64,000 nt of DNA, from contig NZ_JAJJMP010000001.1 in assembly GCF_020905415.1 (NCBI RefSeq), positions 1,747,501-1,811,500 of the forward strand. Reading direction: 5' to 3'. Positions 53,601 through 62,585 of this stretch are shown here, piece after piece; position 1 is the first letter of the stretch, and each line of letters opens with the position of its first letter. The translations under genes were made by a program, and so were the position numbers. This DNA is from Myroides oncorhynchi (GTDB taxonomy: Bacteria; Bacteroidota; Bacteroidia; Flavobacteriales; Flavobacteriaceae). The notes under the pieces are model-generated. The model was given only the letters and a program-made list of their open reading frames with translations, ran no database searches and was not told the origin of the DNA.

Positions 53601-56200
53601 GAGAAATTTAACGGCTTATCAGTTTCATAATATCCATACTTATTTGCTTCAGGTGCTTTAATCCCTACATAAGTATTATGAGGAGAAATAGTAGCAGTAG
53701 ATACATCAGTAGATACATCACCACCATTCTCATATACTTTAGACGTGAAAATAGCTTTAAGCATACCTGTATTCTCAGGAATGTTATTCATACTTACACG
53801 GAAGTCAAAGTCTCCTGAACCGTTCGTCGTTCCTGAGAAAACATTAGATTCTTGTGTACTAGAAGAACTTAAACTATTAGAGAAAGAATATGACTTATAG
53901 TCAGCAAATGTAGTTGCTTGAGGAAGTAGTTTAAGTGCTACTTCAGCTTTAAGATTCTTAGCTGTACTACCTTGAAGCCATTGTACGTTATAGTCTATAC
54001 CAACGCTATTTCCGTTGTTGTAAACTGTTTTTCCTTCAATGTTATTTTTGATTTTTAAACGGTTAGGTTTTATTGTCTCAACTTTGATTTGCTTGTAGAA
54101 CTTAGCTCCCCCTACACTTACTACAGCTTGCCAATTACCTGTTACAGATTCTTGCGTTGTTTTAAGTAGGAAAGAGTAGTGGTTACTTGTATTTTTCTTT
54201 TGCACCACTTTATCAACTACCTTTCCGAATGGATCAGAGAAAGTAAGTTTGATAGGATGATTAGCTGGAAGAGGGTTTGCTAGATCGTCTAAAATAAAGT
54301 CTAGGTATATATTATCACCAGGTCTCCATACACCACGTTCTGTATAGATAAAACCATTAATTCCTTTAACTAAAGTAGTTCCATCTACATCATAATTACT
54401 CATCGATAAAGAGTTCGCCTCATCTATCTTGACATAAGTAGTGTTCTTGTCATCTTTAACAATGACAAAAGCAGGTTTTTTCTTCTCTAGGTTAACAGTT
54501 AGTATACCATTAGTATCTGTCTTAGCAGAAGTAATTAGTTGTTGTTTAAATGTATAGAATTCGACAGTAGCAGCAGCTACAGGGTCAGTAGTGATTAGAT
54601 TAGTAACTACTGTTGTATAGATATTGTTATTACCTCCTTTTACGATTACACCTAAGTCAGTAGCTAATACATTAGTAGCTGCTTTCTCGTGGTAATGGTA
54701 GTATGAAGTAGAGCAAGGGTTGTCTTTCTCTTCCCAATTATAATAGTAGTAATACTCATAATCATCGTACTCATCATTGCTTTCCATCTCATCAGTATCA
54801 TCCGTTTCTTCTTCAACAGCTTGCTCTTCTTCCGTTAATTCACTATTAGAACAGTCATAAAGAGAATAAGCTTTCTTAAATGAAAACTCTACTCTATAGA
54901 TAGCACCAGGGTCTGGACTTATCAATGTAGATAGGTCTAGCGCATAGTTGTTATACTTTAATAAAGCATTCGGATTAGGGTTTGTCAGTTTTATTGTAGT
55001 CTTCGCTATAGGGTCAGCTACTCTGTAAAGGCTGTACTTACCATCAAGATTATTCTCTTGTAAGAATTGCAATATGTTGTTTTCATAGACTTTATAAACT
55101 TTAACATCAACAGCATTTAATGTAGTAGCTTTGAAGTTGATCTTTAAGTTTTCAGAGCTAGGTAAGATTGTACCACTATTAATAAGCTGAACATCTGGCT
55201 TAAGTGTTCCAAAGTTTAGTTCGTACACTTGCGAATTTAGTGTTTTATTTCCTTTAGAATCTTGGATTCCTGAACTCACCCTTACAAGAACTTTATCTTG
55301 TAGTGCTTTGTCAGCAAAAACTTTTAGTACGTTACCATCAGTAGAGAAAGTTAGTTTAGCGTCGTTATTCTCTAAGTCGATTAAACCGCTGAAGTCTTGA
55401 TTCTTTTTAATGGGGTTAGAGAAGTTAATCCAGAAAGCCTGTGGATCATTTTCTACAGGTTCTACTCTGAATTGATAGAAATCATTAAGTCTAGGTACAG
55501 TATATACATCTGTACTTTTTGCGGAGTTATCTACTGCTTTTCCATTAATAGACACCTCTAAAGTAGATTCATCAGCCTTTCTAACTATCTTATTAATGGT
55601 AAACTTAAACTCTTTACTTTCTTGTTTATCATCAGTATTAAACTTGATGTCTAAATTCTTTTTATCTTGCACTGCAGACAATATCTTCTTTGCATCTGCA
55701 GTACTTAGCCAGTCACTAGTAGTCAGTGTACCATTAAGTACATATTCAGTATCACTGACATATTGAAGATCTAATAAATCAGTGTGGAAAGTCTGTGGAA
55801 CAGTCATTACCATAAAAGTAAAGTCTTTTAGAGCTTCTTCTGTCTCTGTAACTTTGCCTAAGTGAAAAGTAATATTATAACGTTGGTCTTGTTTTAATCT
55901 CTCTTCAGGGACAAAACGGATTACGTCATTTGGTAGATAAATTACTTTACCTTTAACAGCAGGAGTGATTGTAAAGATATCTTTATCTAATTCTTCATTA
56001 GCTGTCCAATTTTTCCAGTTCTTTGGAATATTAATATCGATCGGGTCTTTAGTAGAGATAACACCAGCAGTGAATGCTAGTATATACTCACTAAATAGTT
56101 TTGGATTGGATAGGTTGACATTGAGATCCCCATTTTTCTTACAGGATTGCAGTGTTATAAAAGCACAGCAAATAAGGATTAGTAGGTTTTTGATTTTCAT
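50672..56200 (-). CDS. Alpha-2-macroglobulin family lipoprotein
   Basis: A 1842-residue periplasmic protease-trap protein. The start is ATG 56200 (a TTG lies 4 codons upstream). The lipobox is TLQSC (Cys20). MG-type beta domains and a bait-like region follow. The thioester motif CSEQ is at about 1399-1402 within YPHGCSEQV, so it should form a covalent trap. A Tyr- and acid-rich segment (about 455-505, including YYYYYNWEE) is unusual. It is paired with pbpC, as in the E. coli yfhM-pbpC system, where the two are thought to protect and repair the envelope. Confidence 0.9.
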   Translation of the reverse strand: MKIKNLLILICCAFITLQSCKKNGDLNVNLSNPKLFSEYILAFTAGVISTKDPIDINIPKNWKNWTANEELDKDIFTITPAVKGKVIYLPNDVIRFVPEERLKQDQRYNITFHLGKVTETEEALKDFTFMVMTVPQTFHTDLLDLQYVSDTEYVLNGTLTTSDWLSTADAKKILSAVQDKKNLDIKFNTDDKQESKEFKFTINKIVRKADESTLEVSINGKAVDNSAKSTDVYTVPRLNDFYQFRVEPVENDPQAFWINFSNPIKKNQDFSGLIDLENNDAKLTFSTDGNVLKVFADKALQDKVLVRVSSGIQDSKGNKTLNSQVYELNFGTLKPDVQLINSGTILPSSENLKINFKATTLNAVDVKVYKVYENNILQFLQENNLDGKYSLYRVADPIAKTTIKLTNPNPNALLKYNNYALDLSTLISPDPGAIYRVEFSFKKAYSLYDCSNSELTEEEQAVEEETDDTDEMESNDEYDDYEYYYYYNWEEKDNPCSTSYYHYHEKAATNVLATDLGVIVKGGNNNIYTTVVTNLITTDPVAAATVEFYTFKQQLITSAKTDTNGILTVNLEKKKPAFVIVKDDKNTTYVKIDEANSLSMSNYDVDGTTLVKGINGFIYTERGVWRPGDNIYLDFILDDLANPLPANHPIKLTFSDPFGKVVDKVVQKKNTSNHYSFLLKTTQESVTGNWQAVVSVGGAKFYKQIKVETIKPNRLKIKNNIEGKTVYNNGNSVGIDYNVQWLQGSTAKNLKAEVALKLLPQATTFADYKSYSFSNSLSSSSTQESNVFSGTTNGSGDFDFRVSMNNIPENTGMLKAIFTSKVYENGGDVSTDVSTATISPHNTYVGIKAPEANKYGYYETDKPLNFSFITLNAQGKTKSHDIDVTVYRKKGYWWWSSNNDGASSYSSSDYYSVYKETADYTTSSNGTTSYSLTIPEQDWGTYEIVARDKSGKHIASSVVYVDYPYWSGKTKHSQGKEATVLAIATDKKDYNTGEKIKLSFPSSEGGRALVSVENGSNVIETHWVKTQKGETTFEITTTEAMAPNVYINVSALQPHASTVNNSPIRMYGIAPINVYNKKTKLEPIITMPDKLKPEQEFTVQVKEKAGQKMTYTIAIVEDGLLDLTRFKTPNPWNNFYSKTALGVRTWDIYDNVIGAYGGAINQVFSIGGDEDLGAGQVKKANRFKPVVIHLGPFVLDGGKTGTHKIKLPKYIGSVRAMVVASNVANKAYGTVEKTVKVNNPLMILGSLPRRAVPGERITLPVTIFAMEKHVKNVTIKVKTDDKFQIQNNATQTVTFDEPDEKVVFCELEVMQKTGITKVEIEATSGNERASYVVEMDVLNPNPVTVRTEDIVLEPNSTNTIEWERFGVTGSNKATLELSTFPGINLTSRLNYLIRYPHGCSEQVTSGAFPQIFLEDLVFVSKSKKESLQRNVNEALRVLAQRQLTDGSFRYWSSDSYSDDWTTSYILHFMLEAEKRGFALPIGSKANAISYQQNAVKQWSYNSRYQNDLAQAYRLYTLALAGNADLASMNRLRETTSLSSDAKLRLAAAYALANQRDAAVKLIANAPLVENNQSYYYYYGSYERRLAMALETLILTKSNTKLMHEYANLLAKRLGSNSWMSTQSTAYGLNVMSTYVKNNKSAEGINVDFTNNGTSTNALTKNNMYEYDFKSIAANNEVKLVNKNSSTVYARIAYSGILPVGKELVEESKLSVRTAYRTPGGLALNPVSLSQGTEFVAFITITNSSTTSVDNIALTHIVPSGWEIVNLRYTEAGGDNNPVRHTDIRDDRTNFYFSLNANETKTLRVTLNASYLGKYYLPGVHAEAMYDNSYRSRTAGQWIDVTN

Positions 56201-56215
56201 AGCGGTAGTCAATTA

Positions 56216-56659
56216 TTATTTTCTTTTGTTTTCAAAAAATGTTTTCATCAGCATAGCACATTCGTGATCTAAAACACCAGAGATGACCTCCGTTTTAGGG
56301 TGTAGTTGTCCTCCGATAGTTTTAAAACCTCTCTTTTCGTCAGATGCTCCATAGACAATCTTAGTGATTTGACTCCAATATAGAGCCCCAGCACACATTT
56401 GACATGGTTCTAAAGTTACGAATAAAGTACAGTTTTTCAAATATTTAGCCCCTAAATGATTTGCTGCAGACGATATGGCTTGTATCTCTGCGTGAGCAGT
56501 AACGTCGTGAAGTAGTTCTGTTAAATTATGACTCTTCGCGATTATTTGATTATTAGCAACAACGATAGCTCCTACGGGTATTTCTCCTTTTTGATAAGCT
56601 TCTTTTGCCTCGCTTAAGGCTATACGCATAAAGTATTCGTCTGTGAAAATTGTGTCCAT
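56216..56659 (-). CDS. tadA: tRNA-specific adenosine deaminase
   Basis: Zinc deaminase that makes inosine at the tRNA-Arg wobble position. The 147-residue sequence has the zinc and proton-shuttle motif HAE (56-58) and PCQMC (85-89), with the typical start EYFMRIALSEAKEAYQKGEIPVGA. It lies 15 bp upstream of the A2M gene on the same strand, so they may be co-transcribed. A general nucleoside deaminase is the alternative, but the length and sequence favour TadA. Confidence 0.88.
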   Translation of the reverse strand: MDTIFTDEYFMRIALSEAKEAYQKGEIPVGAIVVANNQIIAKSHNLTELLHDVTAHAEIQAISSAANHLGAKYLKNCTLFVTLEPCQMCAGALYWSQITKIVYGASDEKRGFKTIGGQLHPKTEVISGVLDHECAMLMKTFFENKRK

Positions 56660-56686
56660 TGTATTGTGTTAACATAAATGCAAAGT

Positions 56687-56694
56687 CAAAAGTA
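56687..56694 (-). promoter_or_regulatory. -7 promoter box of tadA
   Basis: On the minus strand TACTTTTG fits TAnnTTTG, 27 bp before the tadA ATG. Confidence 0.5.
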
Positions 56695-56706
56695 AAAACA
56701 AAATTG

Positions 56707-56714
56707 TAATTTTG
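56707..56714 (+). promoter_or_regulatory. -7 promoter box of dxs
   Basis: TAATTTTG fits the consensus, 17 bp before the dxs ATG. The two divergent promoters share 72 bp. Confidence 0.5.
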
Positions 56715-56731
56715 TTTTTATTTTATTTAGA

Positions 56732-58498
56732 ATGTATAAAAAACTACTTGATTATATTAGTACCCCAGAAGATCTCAAGAAACTATCAGTGAAAGAACTT
56801 ATTGATCTAGCAATAGAGATGCGCAAGTTTATTATTGATATAGTGGCTAGTAAAGAGGGGCATTTAGGGGCTAGTCTTGGTGTAGTCGAATTGACTATAG
56901 CTCTTCATTATGTTTTTAATACACCGATAGATAATTTAGTCTGGGATGTTGGACATCAGGCTTACGGGCATAAACTACTAACAGGTAGAAGAGATGTCTT
57001 TCATACGAATAGACAAAAAAATGGTATTAGTGGTTTCCCAAAAAGAGAAGAAAGTAAGTATGATGCTTTTGGAGTAGGACATTCTTCTACGGCTATATCA
57101 GCTATCTTAGGAATGGCTTTGGCTGCTCGGTTAAAAGGTGAAAACGAGAGGCATCATATCGCTGTGATAGGCGACGCTTCTATTGCTTCAGGTATGGCTT
57201 TCGAAGGATTAAATCACGCAGGAGTAACAGATGCTAATATGTTAGTAATTCTCAATGACAATGCGATAGGTATTGATCCAAGTGTAGGAGCGCTTAAAGA
57301 TTATTTAACTTCAGTGAAAGAAGGAAAGAACCCACGTGCAAATAATATGATTAAGTCACTGCACTTCGATTATTACGGTCCTATCGATGGTCATGATCTT
57401 CCTCGACTTATTAAAGAGTTAGAACGCTTAAAGCAAATCAAAGGTCCAAAGTTCTTGCATGTTATTACTACCAAAGGTAAGGGATTAAAACAAGCAGAAG
57501 AGAATCAGGTAAAATATCATGCTCCTGGTAAGTTTAATAAAGATACAGGAGAACTTATAAAGAAAGAAGAAAGCGAATTTCCTTCAAAGTTTCAAGATGT
57601 TTTCGGCTTGACTTTAGTGGAATTAGCAAAAGAGAATATGAATATAGTAGGTATCACGCCAGCTATGCCGACTGGTAGTTCGCTTAAGTTTATGATGGAT
57701 GCCTTCCCCGATAGAGCAATCGACGTAGGCATAGCAGAACAACATGCTGTAACACTTGCTGCGGGTATGGCTACAGAAGGACTTATACCATTCTGTGCGA
57801 TATATTCTACTTTTTTGCAGAGAGCTTATGATCAAGTTATACACGATGTCGCTTTACAGAATCTGCCAGTAGTATTCTGTTTAGATAGGGCAGGGTTAGT
57901 GGGTGAAGATGGAGCGACACATCAGGGGGTATATGATATAGCTTATCTAAATTGTATTCCTAATATAGTTATGGCTACTCCACTTAATGAATTAGAATTG
58001 CGTAATTTGCTATATACAGCACAGTTAGGGATAGACTACCCATTAGCTATCCGCTATCCACGTGGCAAAGGATATATTAATTATAATTGGCGCTTACCTT
58101 TTGAAAAAATAACTATAGGAAGTGTTACTCAAATAAAAAAAGGGAATAAATTTGTATTTATATCTGTAGGAACAATTGGAAATAATGTTATTGAAGCTAT
58201 GAAAGTTGCAGATAATGACGAATGGTCTCATTATCACTTTATGTTTGTCAAACCATTGAATGAAAAGGCTCTTCAAGCAATTTGTGAGGAGCATGAAAAA
58301 ATATTTACTATAGAAGATGGTGTAGTTATTGGCGGTTTTGGTAGTTTAGTGTCTCAGTTTGTATCGAAGAATTATCCTTGTTTACTTGTAGAAACATTGG
58401 GAGTAAAAGATGAATTTATTGAACAAGCAACTGTTTTGGAACAACAACGAGATTGTGGAATAGATATAGAAAGTTTAATTGGAATTATAAAGAATTAA
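56732..58498 (+). CDS. dxs: 1-deoxy-D-xylulose-5-phosphate synthase
   Basis: First enzyme of the MEP isoprenoid pathway, using thiamin diphosphate. The 588 residues are slightly shorter than E. coli Dxs (620). VWDVGHQAYGHKLLTGR near 72, the ThDP motif GDASIASGMAFEGLNHAG near 145-162 with NDN, and the second-half AEQHAVTLAAGMA and YSTFLQRAYDQVIHDV are diagnostic. It starts an operon with the DUF3078 gene 4 bp downstream. It feeds the same pathway as the polyprenyl synthase at 23 kb. Confidence 0.95.
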   Translation: MYKKLLDYISTPEDLKKLSVKELIDLAIEMRKFIIDIVASKEGHLGASLGVVELTIALHYVFNTPIDNLVWDVGHQAYGHKLLTGRRDVFHTNRQKNGISGFPKREESKYDAFGVGHSSTAISAILGMALAARLKGENERHHIAVIGDASIASGMAFEGLNHAGVTDANMLVILNDNAIGIDPSVGALKDYLTSVKEGKNPRANNMIKSLHFDYYGPIDGHDLPRLIKELERLKQIKGPKFLHVITTKGKGLKQAEENQVKYHAPGKFNKDTGELIKKEESEFPSKFQDVFGLTLVELAKENMNIVGITPAMPTGSSLKFMMDAFPDRAIDVGIAEQHAVTLAAGMATEGLIPFCAIYSTFLQRAYDQVIHDVALQNLPVVFCLDRAGLVGEDGATHQGVYDIAYLNCIPNIVMATPLNELELRNLLYTAQLGIDYPLAIRYPRGKGYINYNWRLPFEKITIGSVTQIKKGNKFVFISVGTIGNNVIEAMKVADNDEWSHYHFMFVKPLNEKALQAICEEHEKIFTIEDGVVIGGFGSLVSQFVSKNYPCLLVETLGVKDEFIEQATVLEQQRDCGIDIESLIGIIKN

Positions 58499-58502
58499 GG
58501 TT

Positions 58503-59693
58503 TTGAGAAAGTTTAGAAAATGTTTTATAGGATTAATGGTATTAGGAGGGTGTTGGTATTCTGTAGCCCAAGAAACAAGCGATAAAAAGGATATTATTGA
58601 AGAGATTAAAAAAGATACTTTGACGTTACAAGAAAATCCTTTTAATCCTTTAATGGGGTTCTTACCAGCTAAAGATTATAGTGGTAGTAGTATCTCCTAT
58701 GGAAGTACTGTAAGGGGGGAAGTGCCTTTCTTTAAACCGGAAGTGTTTGTAGAAAGAAAAAAGCCTAAGGTTAATCAAATTAAGATGAATTACAATCCCA
58801 ATATTGATTTAAGTGTTTTGCCAATTAACAATGAGATTATTGGCTATTGGGAGAAAACGAATAGACTAGGTTTAGACTTTAATCAAATTGCTTTTGTGAA
58901 TTGGAGTGCTGGAGGTGATAATTCTATTTCAGGACTTGTAAAAGGTGAATTTGGACGTAAATTTATAAGAGGACGTTTAGTGTGGGATAATTTTTTAAAT
59001 GTTAGATATGGGATTAATAAACAATCGGATAGAGAACTTAGAAAAACTGATGATGTATTAGAGTTTAATTCAACATTTGGATATAGATCCTCTGCAATTT
59101 CTGATTGGTATTATGTTGCAAAATTGAACTTTAAGACTCAGTTTACTAATGGATATAATTATCCAAATACTGATAACCCTGTTTCAACGTGGTTTGCTCC
59201 TGCTTACCTATTTGTAGGGGCTGGTGCTGAGTATGTTGATCCAAAAACGGATATGAAATTTTATATTTCTCCAATTACTCATAAAGCAACTTTTGTTAAT
59301 AATCAAGATTTAGCTGACCAAGGAGCTTTTGGTGTAACAAAAGCAGAAAAGGATGATCTAGGCAATATAATTAGAAGGGGATCTAAATATAGAGCAGAAA
59401 TCGGCTTTCTTGTTAGTAGTGAATGGAAAAAAGAAATATTTAAAAATATGTTTTATCAACATAAACTTACTTTGTATAGTGATTATGTTGATAATTTTGG
59501 GAATGTTGATTTTATGTTTGAAATGAAATTGGATTTGAAAGTTAACGAATATGTTAGGGCTAATGTTGGTACATATATGATTTATGATGATAATGTAAAA
59601 ACAAAGGTTATAAGAGATGATGTTCAGGTGATGGAAGGACCAAAAATGCAGTTTAAACAAACTCTTGGGGTTGGGCTAACGTATTCTTTTTAA
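58503..59693 (+). CDS. DUF3078 outer-membrane/periplasmic protein
   Basis: A 396-residue exported protein. The TTG at 58503 gives a full signal peptide (MRKFRKCFIGLMVLGG, ending SVAQ); the only in-frame ATG, at 58536, would leave a truncated one. The body has the DUF3078 pattern: GYWEKTNRLGLDFNQIAFVNWSAGG near 118-145 and regularly spaced aromatic strands such as FGYRSSAISDWYYVAK. It ends in GVGLTYSF, a barrel-like C-terminus. Function is unknown. It lies between dxs and a small beta-barrel gene, and all three are probably co-transcribed. Confidence 0.8.
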   Translation: MRKFRKCFIGLMVLGGCWYSVAQETSDKKDIIEEIKKDTLTLQENPFNPLMGFLPAKDYSGSSISYGSTVRGEVPFFKPEVFVERKKPKVNQIKMNYNPNIDLSVLPINNEIIGYWEKTNRLGLDFNQIAFVNWSAGGDNSISGLVKGEFGRKFIRGRLVWDNFLNVRYGINKQSDRELRKTDDVLEFNSTFGYRSSAISDWYYVAKLNFKTQFTNGYNYPNTDNPVSTWFAPAYLFVGAGAEYVDPKTDMKFYISPITHKATFVNNQDLADQGAFGVTKAEKDDLGNIIRRGSKYRAEIGFLVSSEWKKEIFKNMFYQHKLTLYSDYVDNFGNVDFMFEMKLDLKVNEYVRANVGTYMIYDDNVKTKVIRDDVQVMEGPKMQFKQTLGVGLTYSF

Positions 59694-59703
59694 TATATAA
59701 GAC

Positions 59704-60402
59704 ATGAGAAAATTAGTAATTATCTACACATTCCTAATTGCGGCATTGACTAGTTATGCTCAGGAATTAAGTGAAGAGATATTGGCAGTAACGAATGACT
59801 CTTTGAACAGAATAGATCTTAAGTATAGAGAAGATCAGTTTTACGTGGGTATAACTCATACTTTAATGCAGGGAAAACCTGCTGGATATTCTCCTAGCTC
59901 TGTTTCTATAGGTATGAATGGAGGATTTTTAAGAGACTTTCCTATTAATAAAGATAGAACACTAGCTATAGCTCCTGGTGTAGGTTATTCTTATTTAAAC
60001 TTAAGAGGGAATTTAGGAATAACGCCTGATCAAGAACATGTGATTTTGAATTCATTTAAAAAAAGTAGCTTGTCTTTACATGCTATAGATTTTCCTATTG
60101 AACTTAGATGGCGTACTTCTACTCCTTATAGTCATAAGTTTTGGAGAATATATCTTGGGTTCAAAGCTAGTTATGTAATAAGTAATAGAACTAAGACTTC
60201 TACTAGTGAGTATTCTGCAGTGTTTCATAATGATGAGAAACTTAATAAATGGCTGTATGGAATGTATTTGTCTGCAGGGTTTAATACATGGAACTTTTAT
60301 GTATATTATGGTTTGAATAATATTTATAAAGATGAAGTTCTTAAGTGGGATCAGAATAAACTAAAGACATTAAATGTAGGTGTAATGTTTTATGTACTGT
60401 AA
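59704..60402 (+). CDS. Outer-membrane beta-barrel protein (PorT-like)
   Basis: A 232-residue exported protein with a signal peptide to about 20 (TSYAQ). Alternating aromatic strands (VGITHTLMQGKP, SIGMNGGFLRDFP, LGFKASYVISNR) end in GVMFYVL, like PorT/porin-family barrels of about 8 strands. It is 10 bp after the DUF3078 gene. Its stop overlaps by 13 bp with the convergent gene on the other strand. I call it PorT-like rather than PorT, because no other type IX secretion gene is adjacent. Confidence 0.75.
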   Translation: MRKLVIIYTFLIAALTSYAQELSEEILAVTNDSLNRIDLKYREDQFYVGITHTLMQGKPAGYSPSSVSIGMNGGFLRDFPINKDRTLAIAPGVGYSYLNLRGNLGITPDQEHVILNSFKKSSLSLHAIDFPIELRWRTSTPYSHKFWRIYLGFKASYVISNRTKTSTSEYSAVFHNDEKLNKWLYGMYLSAGFNTWNFYVYYGLNNIYKDEVLKWDQNKLKTLNVGVMFYVL

Positions 60403-61004
60403 TGAGTAAAGATATATAAGATAGGAGGTAACAATCCTATTGTGAATCCTTGAATAATTTCTTTTGATGTATGTGCTCTTAACACTAGTCTTGAAGAAGC
60501 TACAATGCCTAGGAGAAATACAAACAGAATTAATCCAATTATGTTTGGTCGTTGAAATTCTATAAGTAAATGAATATAAAACATTAAGGAAGTGGCAAGC
60601 ACTGCCATGTGAACACTTGCTTTTTGTTTTAATAAAGCAAAAAGTAGAAGTAACAGATAAGTATTCATTAGTCCCCAAGAATAAATATGTATTGTATAAG
60701 CACTATTGTTATATAATATATAATCCTTTAGAATAAAAAGTAAAATAATATTTATTATAAACGGAATGATACGTTCTTTTCTAGAACTAACCATTACACT
60801 AGTATTGATTATTCTTATTGATTTTAATAAATAGTAGATACAGATTGGTAGTAAACAAGTCATGGTGAGAACTTGAAACAGTATAATAAGGATCTCTATA
60901 GAACTAAAATAGAAATAAGAAAATGAAAAGTATAGTAACGTTGTTAAAAACGGTATACATATAGGGTGAAATATATAAGAAAAATATTTTGCTGTTTTTC
61001 TCAT
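60390..61004 (-). CDS. Polytopic membrane protein, possibly PAP2-like
   Basis: A 204-residue membrane protein with about six transmembrane helices. The C-terminal ASSRLVLRAHTSKEIIQGFTIGL resembles the last motif of PAP2 phosphatases (SR...H...D), with the His near residue 179. The first PAP2 motif (KxxxxxxRP) is not visible, so catalysis is doubtful. It ends 13 bp inside the convergent upstream gene and lies 15 bp after rpoN on the same strand, so it may be co-transcribed with rpoN. Confidence 0.7.
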   Translation of the reverse strand: MRKTAKYFSYIFHPICIPFLTTLLYFSFSYFYFSSIEILIILFQVLTMTCLLPICIYYLLKSIRIINTSVMVSSRKERIIPFIINIILLFILKDYILYNNSAYTIHIYSWGLMNTYLLLLLFALLKQKASVHMAVLATSLMFYIHLLIEFQRPNIIGLILFVFLLGIVASSRLVLRAHTSKEIIQGFTIGLLPPILYIFTHYST

Positions 61005-61019
61005 TCTTGTAATAATAGA

Positions 61020-62474
61020 TTAGATACGTTTACGCATTCTAGCTACAGGGATATCTAATTGTTCTCTATATTTAGCTACAGTACGTCTTGCGATAGGGTA
61101 ACCTTTTTCTTTCAATAAATCTGCTAACTTATCATCAGGGTAAGGTTTTTTCTTATCTTCATCGCCAATAATATTCTGTAATATTTTTTTGATTTCTATT
61201 GTAGAGACTTCCTCACCTTGGTCATTAACCATTGCTTCAGAAAAGAAGTTTTTGATTAATTTTGTACCATAAGGTGTGTCTACGTATTTACTATTAGCTA
61301 CACGCGATATAGTAGAGATGTCTAAACCTACTAAATCTGCTATATCTTTCAATATCATTGGTTTTAACTTAGTTTCATCACCAGTTAAGAAATAGTCTTG
61401 TTGATATTCGACAATTGCATGCATTGTTACAAATAAGGTTTCTTGACGTTGTTTGATAGCATCAATAAACCATTTAGCACCATCTAATTTTTGTTTTATA
61501 AACTGTACTGCATCTTTCTGAGAATTAGATGATTTAGCAGATTCTTTATAAGACTGCAACATATCTTGATAATCTTTAGACACATGAAGTTCAGGAGCAT
61601 TTCTACCATTTAATAGTAGTTCTAGTTCACCTTCGTTTATTTTAATTGTAAAATCTGGTATCACATGCTCTACAGCTCTGTCATTGCCAATATATGAACC
61701 TCCTGGTTTTGGGTTAAGCTTTTCTATTTCATCTATTGCACTTCTCAAATTTTCTTTAGAAGTATTATATTTTTGAAGTAGTTTATCATAATGCTTTTTA
61801 GTAAAAGCATCAAATTGATCAGCGATAATTTCTGTTGCTAAATCTATGGCATCAGTTTGTGTTTTGTGTTTCAATTGTAACAATAAACACTCTTGTAAAT
61901 CTCTAGCCCCCACACCTGCTGGTTCTAGTTCTTGTACGATTAGCAGGATTCTTTCTACTGTTTCTTCATCTGTATAAATACCCTGTGTAAAAGCCAAATC
62001 ATCTACTAAATCTTGCGTTTCACGTCTTAAATACCCCATATCATCGATACTTCCTACTAAGAACTCGGCTATCTTGCGATCGCCCTCTGTTAGCATAAAA
62101 GTATTTAATTGATTAAGTAAGTCTTGGTGAAATGATTCATGAGCGATAATGGGCATTTCATATTCATCATCATCCTTGCTATAGTTATTAGACTGTAGTT
62201 TATACTCAGGAGTTTCATCATCACTAAGATATTCGTCTATATTGATGTCTTCTGCTTCAATACGCTCATTGTCATAATCGTCAAAGTCGTTGTCAAACTC
62301 ATCTGCTTCAGTTGATTCGTTCTCTTTTCCTGTTTCAAGTGCTGGATTTTCAATTAGTTCTTCTTTTAACCTTTGTTCAAAGGCTAAAGTAGGTAACTGA
62401 ATTAGCTTCATCAACTGGATTTGTTGAGGAGATAACTTCTGTGATAATTTAAGTTGTAGACTCTGTTTAAGCAT
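61020..62474 (-). CDS. rpoN: RNA polymerase sigma-54 factor
   Basis: Alternative sigma factor that needs AAA+ activators. The 484-residue protein starts with the Gln-rich region I (LKQSLQLKLSQKLSPQQIQLMKLIQLP), followed by an acidic region II (about 50-105, many Glu and Asp). The core- and DNA-binding regions come next, and the RpoN box ARRTVAKYREQ is near 462-473. A long acidic region II is normal for the family. No activator gene is in this window. Confidence 0.95.
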   Translation of the reverse strand: MLKQSLQLKLSQKLSPQQIQLMKLIQLPTLAFEQRLKEELIENPALETGKENESTEADEFDNDFDDYDNERIEAEDINIDEYLSDDETPEYKLQSNNYSKDDDEYEMPIIAHESFHQDLLNQLNTFMLTEGDRKIAEFLVGSIDDMGYLRRETQDLVDDLAFTQGIYTDEETVERILLIVQELEPAGVGARDLQECLLLQLKHKTQTDAIDLATEIIADQFDAFTKKHYDKLLQKYNTSKENLRSAIDEIEKLNPKPGGSYIGNDRAVEHVIPDFTIKINEGELELLLNGRNAPELHVSKDYQDMLQSYKESAKSSNSQKDAVQFIKQKLDGAKWFIDAIKQRQETLFVTMHAIVEYQQDYFLTGDETKLKPMILKDIADLVGLDISTISRVANSKYVDTPYGTKLIKNFFSEAMVNDQGEEVSTIEIKKILQNIIGDEDKKKPYPDDKLADLLKEKGYPIARRTVAKYREQLDIPVARMRKRI

Positions 62475-62585
62475 TCGTGGAATATTTAGTATAAATAAAA
62501 AAAATGTTTACTTTAAAACATATTCTTTTTCAAATTTAATAAAAATATGTGATAAAGTAAACACTTTTATAAAGCTATTGTTATA

